Assembly: GCA_022818135.1 (NCBI GenBank)
Contig: JAFMSR010000015.1
Location: 22,380,706 to 22,444,705, forward strand
Direction: 5' to 3'
Length of the DNA stretch: 64,000 bases
DNA from: Saxidomus purpurata
Taxonomy: Eukaryota > Mollusca > Bivalvia > Venerida > Veneridae
The notes under the pieces are model-generated. The model was given only the letters and a program-made list of their open reading frames with translations, searched no databases and was not told where the DNA came from. This document shows, one piece after another, positions 1-11,128 of this stretch. Each line of letters begins with the position of its first letter. The first letter of the stretch is position 1. The translations under genes and the position numbers were made by a program.

Positions 1-1195
1 ATATGCATCTTGTGTTATCTGATGGCAATAGATATATCTAACGAATTTTTGGAAAAATCCGGATGTATCTTTAATGAGCGATTGAAAAAATAAACAAAAT
101 TTACAGCAGATCATCAAGGTAACTGCTTGATCAGTATCAGTTTTACATAATACATTAATCAGCATTTGATCAATAGTAGAGTTGTTGTTGAAAATGAAGA
201 AAGGAAATTATTATGCACTTTCGTAGCATTAAATTGCTACTCATACAGACTCTGTTCATGCTCAAAACGGATTAAGCTGAGGATGTACTACTTGAAGATA
301 AAAGAACTGATTTATTTTATGACTACCACAAAAAATGTTAAAGAAATACAAAAGTTGCAACTGTTTACGCAATACATATCTTGCCGTAGACGTAACGGAG
401 GCACGGTTATTCGATAGGTGTGTTTTAATTGCTACATTATATCACGCTTCAGTACTACATGTCCATGATGAAAAAACTGGTTATTTACCATATTCCATCT
501 CTTAGCATAGGTTGAGAATTTATCTCGAAATGCTGCACGTTTTCAAGATATATTTTTCAAGCGCTGATGCAGATAAAATTTTATCCTACCATCACTGCTT
601 TATTTGTACAAAATCGGCCTGTCGTATAAACATGAGGTTTACACGACGTCTGCCATACTGACATTCTTTTTTAGCCGCCATTTTTAAACTTTTAATCGAC
701 TATCAAAGTGATTTTAAAACGCTACAACTCATATCAATGGGCCATTTTACACATACTTTTATAGCTAGTACTTATATTGTCATTTTGTACAAAATCAAAG
801 ATGAATGACAAGTCTTAAATCATTTAGGACAGCATTACAAAAAACTTTCTTCACTGGCCTTAGCAACAGCTGATGACGGACTACTTTCATGACCTAGTTT
901 GTCGGTCATGAAGTACATGTAAACAATTAAACATTGATTAAAATGCTGACACAATAAAAATAAAAACATGAGTTTTCTTTTGTATACTGCAGTAATTATT
1001 TAATTTTCAACATCAACAAATGTCATTTTCAAAATACATAAATACTGGTACATGTAATCATGATTTTTTCTCAATTAAGAAAATGCTGTATTAAATTGTC
1101 AAAATAAATTGTTTCACCATTTTTAATCTTTCTCTCTCTGCCAAAATATACAGTAAATGTATCTGAATTTAACTAGAATGAACTAGAACTGTGGA
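1..1195. other. No gene seen
   Basis: AT-rich DNA with stop codons in every frame apart from short chance frames. No repeat structure or splice-bounded exon could be supported. Confidence 0.5.
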
Positions 1196-1836
1196 GAAAA
1201 TTGAATGTTTATGCACCTTAACACCCATGATGTTGCAAGTTTGTGTAAATATATTTACTTCTTGAAAAACTGCAAATATTTATGAAAAATGCATGCATGA
1301 TCTTCTGATAAACCATTGCATGTTGTTGCATTTAAAGGGTTTATCCCAAGCATGATGTTTTTATTATATAGACCCTGACCAAATGGTTAAATATCCAAGT
1401 ATTTGATTGAAAATTGAATGTCTGTGCACTTTAACACCCATGATGTTGCAAGTTTGTATAAATATATTTAATTCTTGTAAAAACTGCAAATATTTATGAA
1501 AAATGCATGCATGATCTTCTGATAAACCATTGCATGTTGTTGCATTTAAAGAGTTTATCACAAGCATGATGTTTTTATATAGACCCTGACCAAATGGTTA
1601 AATAATTAAGTATTTGATTGAAAATTGAATGTCTGTGCACTTTAACACCCATGATGTTGCAAGTTTGTATAAATATATTTAATTCTTGAAAAACTGCAAA
1701 TATTTAAGAAAGATGCATGCTTAATCTGCTGATAAACCATTGTTGTTGAATTTAAAGGGTTTATCCCAAGCATGATCTTTTTATTATGTAGACCCTGACC
1801 AAATGGTTAAATATCCAAGTATGTGATTGAAACATA
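1196..1836. repeat. Tandem repeat, about 211-bp unit, three copies
   Basis: The segment carrying TTAACACCCATGATGTTGC occurs at about 1219, 1430 and 1644. Each unit also has ATGCATGCATGATCTTCTG (diverged in the third) and AGACCCTGACCAAATGG. No coding frame spans the units. Confidence 0.88.
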
Positions 1837-3108
1837 TGCTGTGGTAGGGCCTATAACCAAAGAGTCACTATGTAGATATGTTATTCTTAAAATTTAATAT
1901 GCCAGAAAACATTAATCTCCATGCATCACAAAGATAAACAAGAACTTATCAACATTTAGCCATTTTAGTCATAAAGTCACTAATCAGCTCCTGTGTCTTA
2001 CTTCTTAAAAGTTCTTTTTAATAATTTTCAGCTTATTATACATTGTAAGTTATGATAGGTAGGTGATATTAGATCAACAAGTTAGCCTATTGATTGAGTA
2101 TTAAAATACATATTTTTTTGTCACTGGAAGGATTGAAGTTTGTCAGTATTGCAAGATTTGAAGTCCTTTCTTTTAATATGATATTGTACAATACATGTAT
2201 TGTTTATTTGAGTCATTCAATCACTGTGTCAATCATTCCATCAGGAAACATCTGGAATGACAGGTCCAGAAATTACGGGATCACAGTATTTCTTGAATAA
2301 AACTTAAAAAGATGTTATTCCAAAGCTATCATTGAATACAGTTTGTATCCTTGTATACTCATATTTGAATCTATGTTCCACTTGTTTTTTGCAACTTGTT
2401 TTTGTTCCAGCCCATCTCTAAGCCAAGAGTCCTGTTTCCAAAGAGAAACAAATGATTATCGAATCTTCTATCAGCAACTGTTGACTACATGCCTCAGACC
2501 AACCGAGTCAGTATCAAGCAACTAAGCGCGTCCCGTAGATATACATGACATTTCTATTTATCACAGTCAGCTCCAGTCCAGGGTCCAGTTCAGCGACACC
2601 CCACCCACTCGCACTTATAGCACATATTAGAATCTAGCAGTCTTCAGTGTTCAAAATGTCCATATTTATAAATGCAATCAGTAAGTAATCGTGGTTATCA
2701 CCTGAATGGCTAACAAATGTTAAAATCCGGTATTTTTAGTGAATATTTCACGTCATCACTGCTCATGACACATGTTGTATTGACTGACGTCACTGATATG
2801 ACTAGCACAGTAGCAGAAATTAATAAAGCATACCAGTAAAGTTTATCTCATTCAGTTTAGAATAGCTTAAATAACAGTTTTAGGTGTTGAGCTATTTAAG
2901 TTTTATTTTACTATGTTGTTTCACTTCAGTCTAACACGGACGTGTTCGTGAAGTGTATTAATTAACTTGATCGAAATAATTGTGTAACTGGGTTGTGATG
3001 TAATGTATTCATACGCGTCATAGCGACAGACAGTTTTAAAGCTGGAATTTATTCTTAATTAATAAAAAAAAACGAAAAAGACATTTTTATGTAAAAGGTA
3101 GGATAAAA
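1837..3108. other. No gene seen
   Basis: Two short plus-strand frames (about 2094-2300 and 2343-2525) have no recognisable protein pattern and no convincing splice borders. The rest is unassigned AT-rich DNA. Confidence 0.45.
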
Positions 3109-3228
3109 AGAATATTAGGTTACTGGCTTAGTGTGATTGAATTTATTAGGCTCGTCTCCGAAATGTATAAATCTTTCTCCAACTCGCCTAAAAAATTCAA
3201 TCACACTAAGACAGTAACCTAATATTCT
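3109..3228. mobile_element. Long hairpin, candidate MITE
   Basis: Arms 3109-3144 and 3193-3228 are reverse complements at 35 of 36 positions, and pairing continues inward (TTAGGC with GCCTAA). The left arm starts AGAATATTAGGTTACTG. Arms of this quality suggest a fold-back insertion rather than chance. Confidence 0.75.
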
Positions 3229-4140
3229 CTATATCATTTATGTTTCTTACATTTCGTATGTAATTTATTTACCAATTTGTTTTGTCTTTCTTTACACCCT
3301 ACTGCTTGAAATGTACGTTGGAAAGAAAGGGGTAATAGGAGGAATGTTGTGTTTGATTTAAAAATTATACTTCAGGCACAGTACATAGTTATTTTAGTCG
3401 TCTATAGCTAGGCGTAGGAATTATTTATGAAAAAAAAGTGAGGTTTTCAAAGAAGATCAAGTATTACCAAACTCCACGCCTTGTTTAGTATTACATCATA
3501 AAAACTTTCGACCCGTTTGATCTCTGGACGTTGCGATAATAGTTGCCATTTGATGTTTTAAATTATCTGCTAAATACTTTTTCAGATTTTCTTTTCTTTT
3601 TCTTCCCTTGCATAAAAGATTTAAGTATCTCTAGATACAGAGTGTAAAGCATTCAAAAACAATTCATCATTGTGCACCTAACAACGGTATACGGATACAT
3701 GATTGGCCTAGATTCTAGCACCCATTACGTATTCATACACTTGCAGCAATTAAAAATAGATTATCGATCGTGATTGAGAGTCATCTGACAAAGCTGTGTT
3801 TCACATGCAATAGTATACTGAATAGTGAGCGATAAAAAGAAAGGTCTCGCCTTGAAGATATTCATTAACCCAAAATACATTTATATACCTGATTTTGGAT
3901 AGAATTGTACCTGACGTAGATGACACATTTTTATTTATCAACTAATGACTTGGCAATGATTAATCAGAAATATAATTCAGCATTATTTGCTTAATTTGTT
4001 TTTGTTTTTCTAAATTTGCTAAGTACATATTTTTCATTTATATATTTTGTTATATTGGCAGTCATGATACTATAGTTACGAACAAAGACGCGAAGCTTGC
4101 AAAATAAGGATTTTCGCTTAATATGCAAAGCTCGGACATA
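3229..4140. other. No gene seen
   Basis: No reading frame, tRNA-like box or repeat could be supported here. Confidence 0.45.
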
Positions 4141-4337
4141 TTAGTTTATACTTATTTATTTAAGCTTGATTGTGAAGAAAGCTTGTAACTTATCGAGTCA
4201 TTCTCGAGTCTACCTCCTGCTAAAAACCCGGTACTGGTGTCATATGAGGAGGTACGATCGTGACCCAAGTGGTGCTCGAACCCACAAACTCCGGAAAGAA
4301 CGGCAGACACATTGACCTTTACACCATCGCTCCCCCA
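4141..4337 (-). mobile_element. tRNA-derived SINE, family A (minus copy)
   Basis: Read on the minus strand it has an A-box-like GGTGTAAAGG segment, a B box (GGGTTCGAGC, 4274-4283), a middle part containing ACTCGAGAATGACTCG and a tail matching the copies at 18971 and 60881. The whole layout is shared with those two, so it is a dispersed family transcribed by RNA polymerase III. Confidence 0.8.
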
Positions 4338-5627
4338 GACTTATCCAATAGTTTTAATAAAACAACTATGAGTACATGTATATTATAACGCATAGAAAAT
4401 ATTTTCGGAAAGAAGTAAAATAAATACGAATAAACGATTGAATAAATAGTTATGTAAATGGAAGTAAAGTAGATTACAGTTTTATAAAGTATGCTATGTA
4501 GCTATTTTCTCTTTTGGCTAAAAAAAATAATTAAGATGACATTCGAAAAAATATATGTATGGCTCTTGATTAGGTACTACATGTAATAATGCATTTGACG
4601 GAAGAAAAAACACGCATACATCGGCTGAACTTACAGTTTCTGAGTTTAAAAATAAGTCATTTGTTTCGTTGGAGAGTTAGTAGCCTTTCTCTAGTGTTTG
4701 TTGTTCTCAATTTTTCGCACTAGGGGATGGCATATTACAGTCTCATTGTCTAATAGCTGTGACAGTCATGCCATTTTGACTGGAGGTAATATTTGTCACC
4801 CAAACCGGGCTTTAGTGCTGTGAAGTTAAATTCCATGTTGATAGACGTTCGGGATGATCTCGAATGGTAAACGGACAGCGTCCCGGCAATGCGTGACATC
4901 TACACAATAATCGTATTTCTTCGACTGCATAGGAAGGTGAGGTCTGATTCATTATTGACAATCTTGTGGCATTTGGTACTTTATACGGCGTGTAGTTTAC
5001 GCACTACAATCTCTATGACCAGTGTCACACATTCTTGAGTAAAAGTAAACGTACGTCACGGCACATGACAGAAAATATTTTGCAGTTTACGTCATCTATT
5101 AACTAGATATGTGTCTTGATCTAGCTCCTGTTCCATTTTGATATCTAACTATATATACGTTTAATCAACACTCTATGAGTTTATTATTGCATGTTTTGCC
5201 AGCAGACTGTTAGTATTCCAAAATATCCAGGTAGTTTACATTTCGTGACAGATTTTGGCGTTCCCGTAAATATTTATAATATGATGTCATAATGATAAGG
5301 AAACCAGTGTTTCTATTTTTGATAGCAAGTTTTGTTTTTAGCAAAAATAAACATTCTCAGGAACTTTGGGTGATCATTATTATCCTCGTTCCAAGAAGTA
5401 GAATAAGGATAGTGTATGTTCACAGTAGAATTAGTTCAAGTATAATGTAAGAGTTGTAATGAGTGCTTACCGACAGTATTTTGGTTGAATTGTTTGATGG
5501 TATTCTGGAAATATTTTTATATTACATTTAAGCTACTCCTGCTTAATCAGCATAAACCAAATACTGTGAGTATTTCAGTTGGTAGGGGATATCCAACATT
5601 ACTTTGTTCTTGATAAATACCTGTCGT
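4338..5627. other. No gene seen
   Basis: AT-rich unassigned DNA with no supported frame, hairpin or repeat. Confidence 0.45.
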
Positions 5628-6105
5628 CTATGGAACGCCAAATCTACATACACTCAAATATTTGAAGAGGTCTTCAAATCAATTAGAGACCTCTTCAAAT
5701 AATATTACAGAGTCCTCAATTGTATCTCAAAAATAGCACGAAAAATTGTAATGACAGGCTTTAATTTTTTGGAGCTCTCTAATTCAGTTATTGATATCAA
5801 TTGATTTAAAGCGCGCAAAAATGAATTGAAGACCTCTCCAATTCAATTGAAGATATCAAAAATTAAGGGGTTTTCAGCTGTTTTAAGGCCTGTAATTAAT
5901 TGAAGGGGTCTCTAATTGATTTGAAGCCTCTGTATTGTTTCGCTAAATTAATTAAGAGGTCTTGAGTTCAATTAGAGACCTCTCAAATTTATTTGAGCGC
6001 GGTTAAATTCAATTTTAGATATTAATATTATATTATTAGATATTATATTAATTATTTAAAGACCTCTTCAAATATTTGAGTATATGTAGATTTGGCGTTC
6101 CATAG
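5628..6105. mobile_element. 478-bp inverted-repeat element with TCGT target duplication
   Basis: The left end CTATGGAACGCCAAATC and right end (its reverse complement) form terminal inverted repeats matching at about 50 of 52 positions. The element is flanked by TCGT on both sides (5624-5627, 6106-6109). The interior is built from alternating short motifs (AGAGACCTCTTCAAAT and its reverse complement), so the whole element can fold on itself. No transposase is present, so it is non-autonomous. Confidence 0.85.
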
Positions 6106-9100
6106 TCGTGGGGTCAACTTTATGCATCTATTGCTAAATACATTCAAAATAGTTTAGTTGACCCATCGTTGTGCTTTCTGACTGTCATATTAAACACAGT
6201 CGTGTGTATGGTTTTTCTGCAGACATGTTGCTGGTGGGTTTCGCGCTTGATAGTTTCTTTTGGTTTCATTTCTTCTTTTTAAATACTCTATAATTATAAT
6301 TGACCTTTACCAGCCACTAACAAATCATGCGAGTCACGTTTTTACAGTAAAGTTATTTAAGGAATTGTGAGGAACATAGTCTCATTTATTTATATGGTGT
6401 ATGGATAATAATAAATACGCATTGCTGAGTACAGAACAAGAACATCTAAGGTCAGCAAATTGATCCGGTATAACTGTATATTCTGTAATACATCAGTGCC
6501 AGTTATAACGTGTTATATGAGATCAATATGATTTATAATGTTAATATCACCTTACGATTCTATGTATAAATTTTACTATCGTGCATTCCTACTTAAACTT
6601 ATCAATAAGAGCCACAATCAATAAGTGTTTATATAACCATGATAGCAGTCTTGTGGTAACTGTGTAGGATCTAATATGTAATATAATCATGAGGAGTTCA
6701 GGAGTCATTTTGTCTCCTGAACAGTGATGTATTCCAGTGTTAAAAAATAGGCAAACGTGTATAAATTGTTTTTATATGATTGTATGAAACAAAGCCACCC
6801 CCCCCCCCCCCCAAAAAAAAGCTAACATGTAATGTATTGCGAGAAAGAAAGCAATTTACATTTTGCATAGGATGTCGATTCTATTTCACATATTCAAATG
6901 TGGGCTTCAAATATTAGTCCGTGCTGATTTGAGACGTCAGGCATTAACATTGCAGTAACATAAGGGGATTTAAAGGTCAGCTGTAAAAGAGATACATAAA
7001 CGGAATCTTTCAACATTTAAGAAAGGGAAGGGTAATAAAGTTGTTATTTGTTTTTGACGTGATATATTACCCGCCTTGACATAATAATAATACAAGTCTA
7101 GGCGGGTGATAAATCCAAAGATACCACTTCAAAATCCAAATAACATAAATATTATAATATATATGGTTTAAATGGTTCATGTTGAGCTCAAAATGTCAAT
7201 ATACACATTATCCTCCAGATAACTAATTTTAAAATAAAAAAAACTCAACTGATCAGCACCAAAACAATTTACACAAATCTACACCGACTGTGTTGAAAAG
7301 TTAAAAGGTTCATTTGCAAGCTCTACGATAATATCAGATTAATACATTATTCATTTCGCTGAAAGTAGTACTTTTTGGTCAAACTTATCATACAATGTTT
7401 CAAAAGAGTGGTTTTTGCCATGGCAACATATGTTTGTCATGTATCTGTAATATTAAGTCGTAACATTAGTAAACACTGCATATGTTTTAAGCAGCACAGT
7501 GACGCGAAAGCACAATTCACGCAAGTATTTCTATATTGCTTCAACACCAACGACAAGGATGTTGTGTAAAATAATTCAGATGGCGAGTATTAGCGGTAAT
7601 ATCGTAAGATTTGTTTACATGATATCGTTTTAACGTTGCTCCTACTTAGCTAACACTAAAGAGTAATTACTAAATGCATTTTCTATCTACCTGATATAGT
7701 TTACCATTGTTACTGATGTACATACACTTTTAATTACCTAATGTGCTTTTACGTTCCCGGTAATCAAGTAATTGGTGATTAGTTATAAGAACAAGTAGAT
7801 TATCTTCTACAAAAGTATTGGCACTGTGTTAGTTAGCTTCATGTGATGCCAAGGTCGGATCATTATTTTATTACGCAATCAGCCTCTTATTAATGTATAC
7901 CATGTTACCAATTCCTAAGTTTGGCTGGCATGTCATTAAATGTCATCAGACCTGCTATTGGTCAAGCATCTAAAGGCCTGAAATAAGCAACAACGTTTGC
8001 TTGTAAAGCCTCTAAATGGCCTTTTCAGTATGAGAATATAACAATTAAAGATCTCAAACTAGGCATGAAATATAGCAGCCCTGGTTGTGCAGCATTTGGT
8101 CAAGAAGTTCTCTCAAAAGATACAAGAGTTAATTTTACGTAGACGTACTATTTAACAAACAAGAAATACAAGAAAGTTCAAACAAACATGAACATTTAAT
8201 ATTTTGGACAAACTGAACACAGAATACAGAGATTAAACTGCCTTTTTCAATAGGCGTTTTCAAGCCAGCACATGCAGTGTTCCAATATAATATACATGAT
8301 ACATACACGCTGCGGCATATAACAAACAATTGCAGAAAATAACGTTTACATCACTGCGTGAACACTGTCCAATAAAACAAAGAACTATACTTCATTTTAG
8401 CATACTTTGGAGTGGTTATTTTTAGCACACGCCTCTGGAGTAGAGTTCACTTTGGTTTGTTTAGATTTCATTGTTGATATATTTTATTTGATCTTCATAT
8501 TGTTGATAAAAAGACGCATTGTCATATTTTGAAGGCTTAATGTGTCAAGAGAATTTGTATGACATTGTTATACATTACATCATACACTATGCCGATTTCA
8601 TAACTTTCAAGTTTTGGAACACTTCTAACTGTCATGGTATGATTTGAATTGAGCAATTCCCTCAATGGCTTTGACAAAAAATGAATATCAAAGGAAAGAT
8701 GGGCAGAAAAACACAAGAAACAAACGTACGAATAAAAACATTAACTGAATTTCTGCAAAAGAAATACATTGTTCGTGTACTGCTCGCTGAAATAGTTATA
8801 TAAAAACGAGAGAATAAACAATATGACTGTAGAAAATCTTGTTTTAATCAAAGAGGACCAATACTCGAATATTTTTGTCGGATATAGATACCTTAAAATC
8901 TCGATATGATTTGCCTGCAAGGGTGTGTCTATTTTCAACATGAAAAGCTGTCCATGATTACATTGTCCTCTAAATAGTTTAGAAACAGTATGTGTGTTTT
9001 ATTATCTCTCTTACATAACATCATAAATAGGAAGCAACGATTCATAAGACATATAAAAAAATAAATACAGTTGCTTCGGTATAAGATGCTTTTTGATTAT

Positions 9101-9343
9101 ACGAACTGAGCCACAGTATACACGTGTACAATGCAAATGTAAAAGACAATTCATAGACAAAAGGGTGAAATTACACACGAGGATATAACGGGATTAAAAG
9201 ACAAGAATATACATGACACCCAAATAATCAATGCATACTTAAGCATCTGCTTATAATACAAAGGGGAATGACTGATGAAGTCTGTTTTTAAAAAAGTGTA
9301 TTCAAAATACAGTACACTTTTACAGTCAAAACATTCAACTGTT
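6106..9343. other. No gene seen; homopolymer tract inside
   Basis: A run of 15 C followed by 8 A lies at 6798-6820. Short frames at 7375-7569, 8135-8329 and 8741-8941 have no domain pattern or good splice borders. The 3' UTR of the 147-residue gene should lie at the right end, but no AATAAA was found close to its stop. Confidence 0.45.
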
Positions 9344-9582
9344 TCACTTTCTAACGATAATATCGCCACACAGGTCAATGCCGATGATCTCAGTTTGATC
9401 ATCATTAAGTTTGAGTTCTACAACATGAATTTCCTTCAGCGGGTTCTTCGAAGGCAAGCAAAATTTTATTTCAACTGTTTTCGGATCACCATCCTCAGAT
9501 TGAGGTGCAACTTGGAACGCTATTGTTTCTTTGTCAACTTGTTTACAATGGCGGGAATTTACTTGATACTCGCACCATCCAG
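9344..9582 (-). CDS. Orphan six-cysteine protein, terminal exon
   Basis: A T-rich tract ending TTTTTAG precedes CT, which completes a Thr codon. Then 78 codons run to the stop at 9344-9346. The peptide contains GWCEYQV, KFCLPSKNP and ends CGDIIVRK. The overlapping plus-strand frame of 103 codons over the same DNA is judged a shadow. Confidence 0.58.
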
Positions 9583-10628
9583 CTAAAAATAAAATTAGAT
9601 CATGACAATCTTTCTTAATCAAGACAGAACATCTAATAAAACATAGTTTTTTATGGAATAATACCTTAGCTTTGAATAAAAATACTTGGTTTGTTTTTGG
9701 TAATCTAAACGAAATATAGTAATTCCAAGTTTAATATACTGCCGTCAACATATCATTAGAAAATCGGCAATCTTTTTAATATCTGCAAACCATCGTAACT
9801 GTAAATGTCAAGGTATATCTCAACTACTATTTATTCCAATATGTTCAATTTGAATAGTGTTTACATAACAAACAGTGTGCATAAAATAAAACGAGTTTAA
9901 CCTGTTTGGTTTTTAAAAGAAGCGAAAGAATCTGCAGTGTTTTCATGTAAACATAGTGCATGAAATAAAAACAGTATAACCTGATGAGTTATAAAGAAAA
10001 GCAAAAGAATATGCAGTGTTTTCCTGTAAACATCGTGCATAAAACAAGCCCAGTATAACCTGATGAGTTATAAAGAAAAGCAAAAGAATATGCAGTGTTT
10101 TCCTGTAAACATCGTGCATAAAATAAAACCAGTTTAACCTGTAAGGATTTAAAGAGAAGTGATATAATCTGCAGTGTTTTCATGTAAATATCGTGCATAA
10201 AACAAAACCAGTTTAACCTGTTTGGTTTTAAAGAGAAGCGAACGAATCTACAGTGTTTTCATGTAAACATCGTGCACCAAGTAAAATAAGTTTAACCTGT
10301 TTGGTTTTAAAGAGAAGCGAAAGAATCTACAGTGTTTTCATGTAAACATCGTGCACCAAATAAAATAAGTTTAACCTGCTTGGTTTTAAAGAGAAGCGAA
10401 AGAATCTGCCGCTTGATACGCACTATTCTCTTTCTTATCACATGATATTTGAACACTATCACCTCGCCCGAACCTGCCTATACACGTCAAAACGTTGGAG
10501 GTTATTAATCTTAAATTATCATCTTGTGGTATTTCTGAAAATATCGTATAATTACCATCAACTTTTTCTGCGGCATCCAACTCTTGCCACTTGTCTTGGT
10601 TCATGTTGTCAATTAGACTGTCAAACAT
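9344..10628 (-). CDS. Orphan six-cysteine protein (147 aa, two exons)
   Basis: Coding exon 1 (10628-10424) starts at ATG, 10 nt after a TATTTCAG acceptor, so a 5' non-coding exon is likely. Exon 2 (9582-9344) follows TTTTTAG and ends at a stop. Phase 1 is kept across the 841-nt intron. The 147-residue product has no signal peptide or membrane segment. It is acidic, with six Cys in the contexts LTC, ISC, GWCEY, RHCKQ, KFCLP and DLCGD, and the second half alternates hydrophobic and polar residues as in a beta sandwich (TVEIKFCLP, IHVVELKLN, EIIGIDLCG). I do not recognise the family and propose no function. The donor (A/GTGCGT) is suboptimal. The intron is mostly a 79-bp tandem array reaching within 14 nt of the donor. 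Confidence 0.58.
9854..10409 (-). repeat. 79-bp minisatellite array, about 6.6 copies
   Basis: Units begin at about 9895, 9973, 10052, 10131, 10210, 10289 and 10368 with a near constant 79-bp period, plus a decayed leading copy. Neighbouring units differ by a few bases (for example ACCTGATGAG versus ACCTGTTTGG variants). The array fills most of the intron of the 147-residue gene. Its last partial unit ends 14 nt from the splice donor. Confidence 0.9.
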
Positions 10629-10638
10629 GTTTGTTTAC
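10424..10638 (-). CDS. Orphan six-cysteine protein, exon with start codon
   Basis: The exon begins after TATTTCAG at 10638. Ten nt of 5' UTR precede ATG at 10628-10626, and 68 codons (MFDSLIDNM... to CDKKEN) plus one base follow. The donor GTGCGT was chosen because it gives the phase needed by the next exon. The in-frame read-through into the tandem repeat ends soon after at a stop. Confidence 0.57.
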
Positions 10639-10880
10639 CTGAAATAGAGAGGGGAACAATTATGACAACTAATGGGCGGTATGTTTGCCTAATTGTATAT
10701 TATGATAATGTTTAGAAGGACTTGGAAATATTTTTACATGCCAGTGAAACAAAGGTTTCCGACACATTTTGAAAATGAACAAGTATTTATTAACAATCAA
10801 ATTTATTATATACAAGATTGAAATGTCAAGAAGATGTCTCCGAAACTGTTAAAACATCGGAATCCAAATACTGCCCTAAT

Positions 10881-10881
<1 letters not shown>

Positions 10882-10938
<57 letters not shown>

Positions 10939-11128
10939 GGATTTGGAGATATATGTTTTTCACTGTACTGAGTGCAAATTTAGCTTGAATGTGATATATG
11001 TATACGCATTGTATATAAAATATGTAAATTATTTGTGTCTTGCCTAAGGACAATACCACTACTTGGCATTTGTGGGGATCGAACCCAGGATCTGATGCGA
11101 ACGCCCTACCACTGCTTCAATGCAGTTC
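10882..11128 (-). mobile_element. tRNA-derived SINE, family B, ending in an ATT microsatellite
   Basis: On the minus strand a tRNA-like head carries an A box (GTGGTAGGGCG) and a B box (GGTTCGATCC, at 11076-11085). A body with TCCTTAGGCAAGACAC follows, and then a tail of about 19 AAT/ATT triplets (10882-10938). A simple-repeat tail is typical of SINE 3' ends, so the microsatellite is explained by the element. Confidence 0.75.

Noticed and set aside
9275..9586. 103-codon plus-strand frame
   Set aside because: It is antisense to the better supported exon at 9344-9582, which has matching splice phase and a partner exon.
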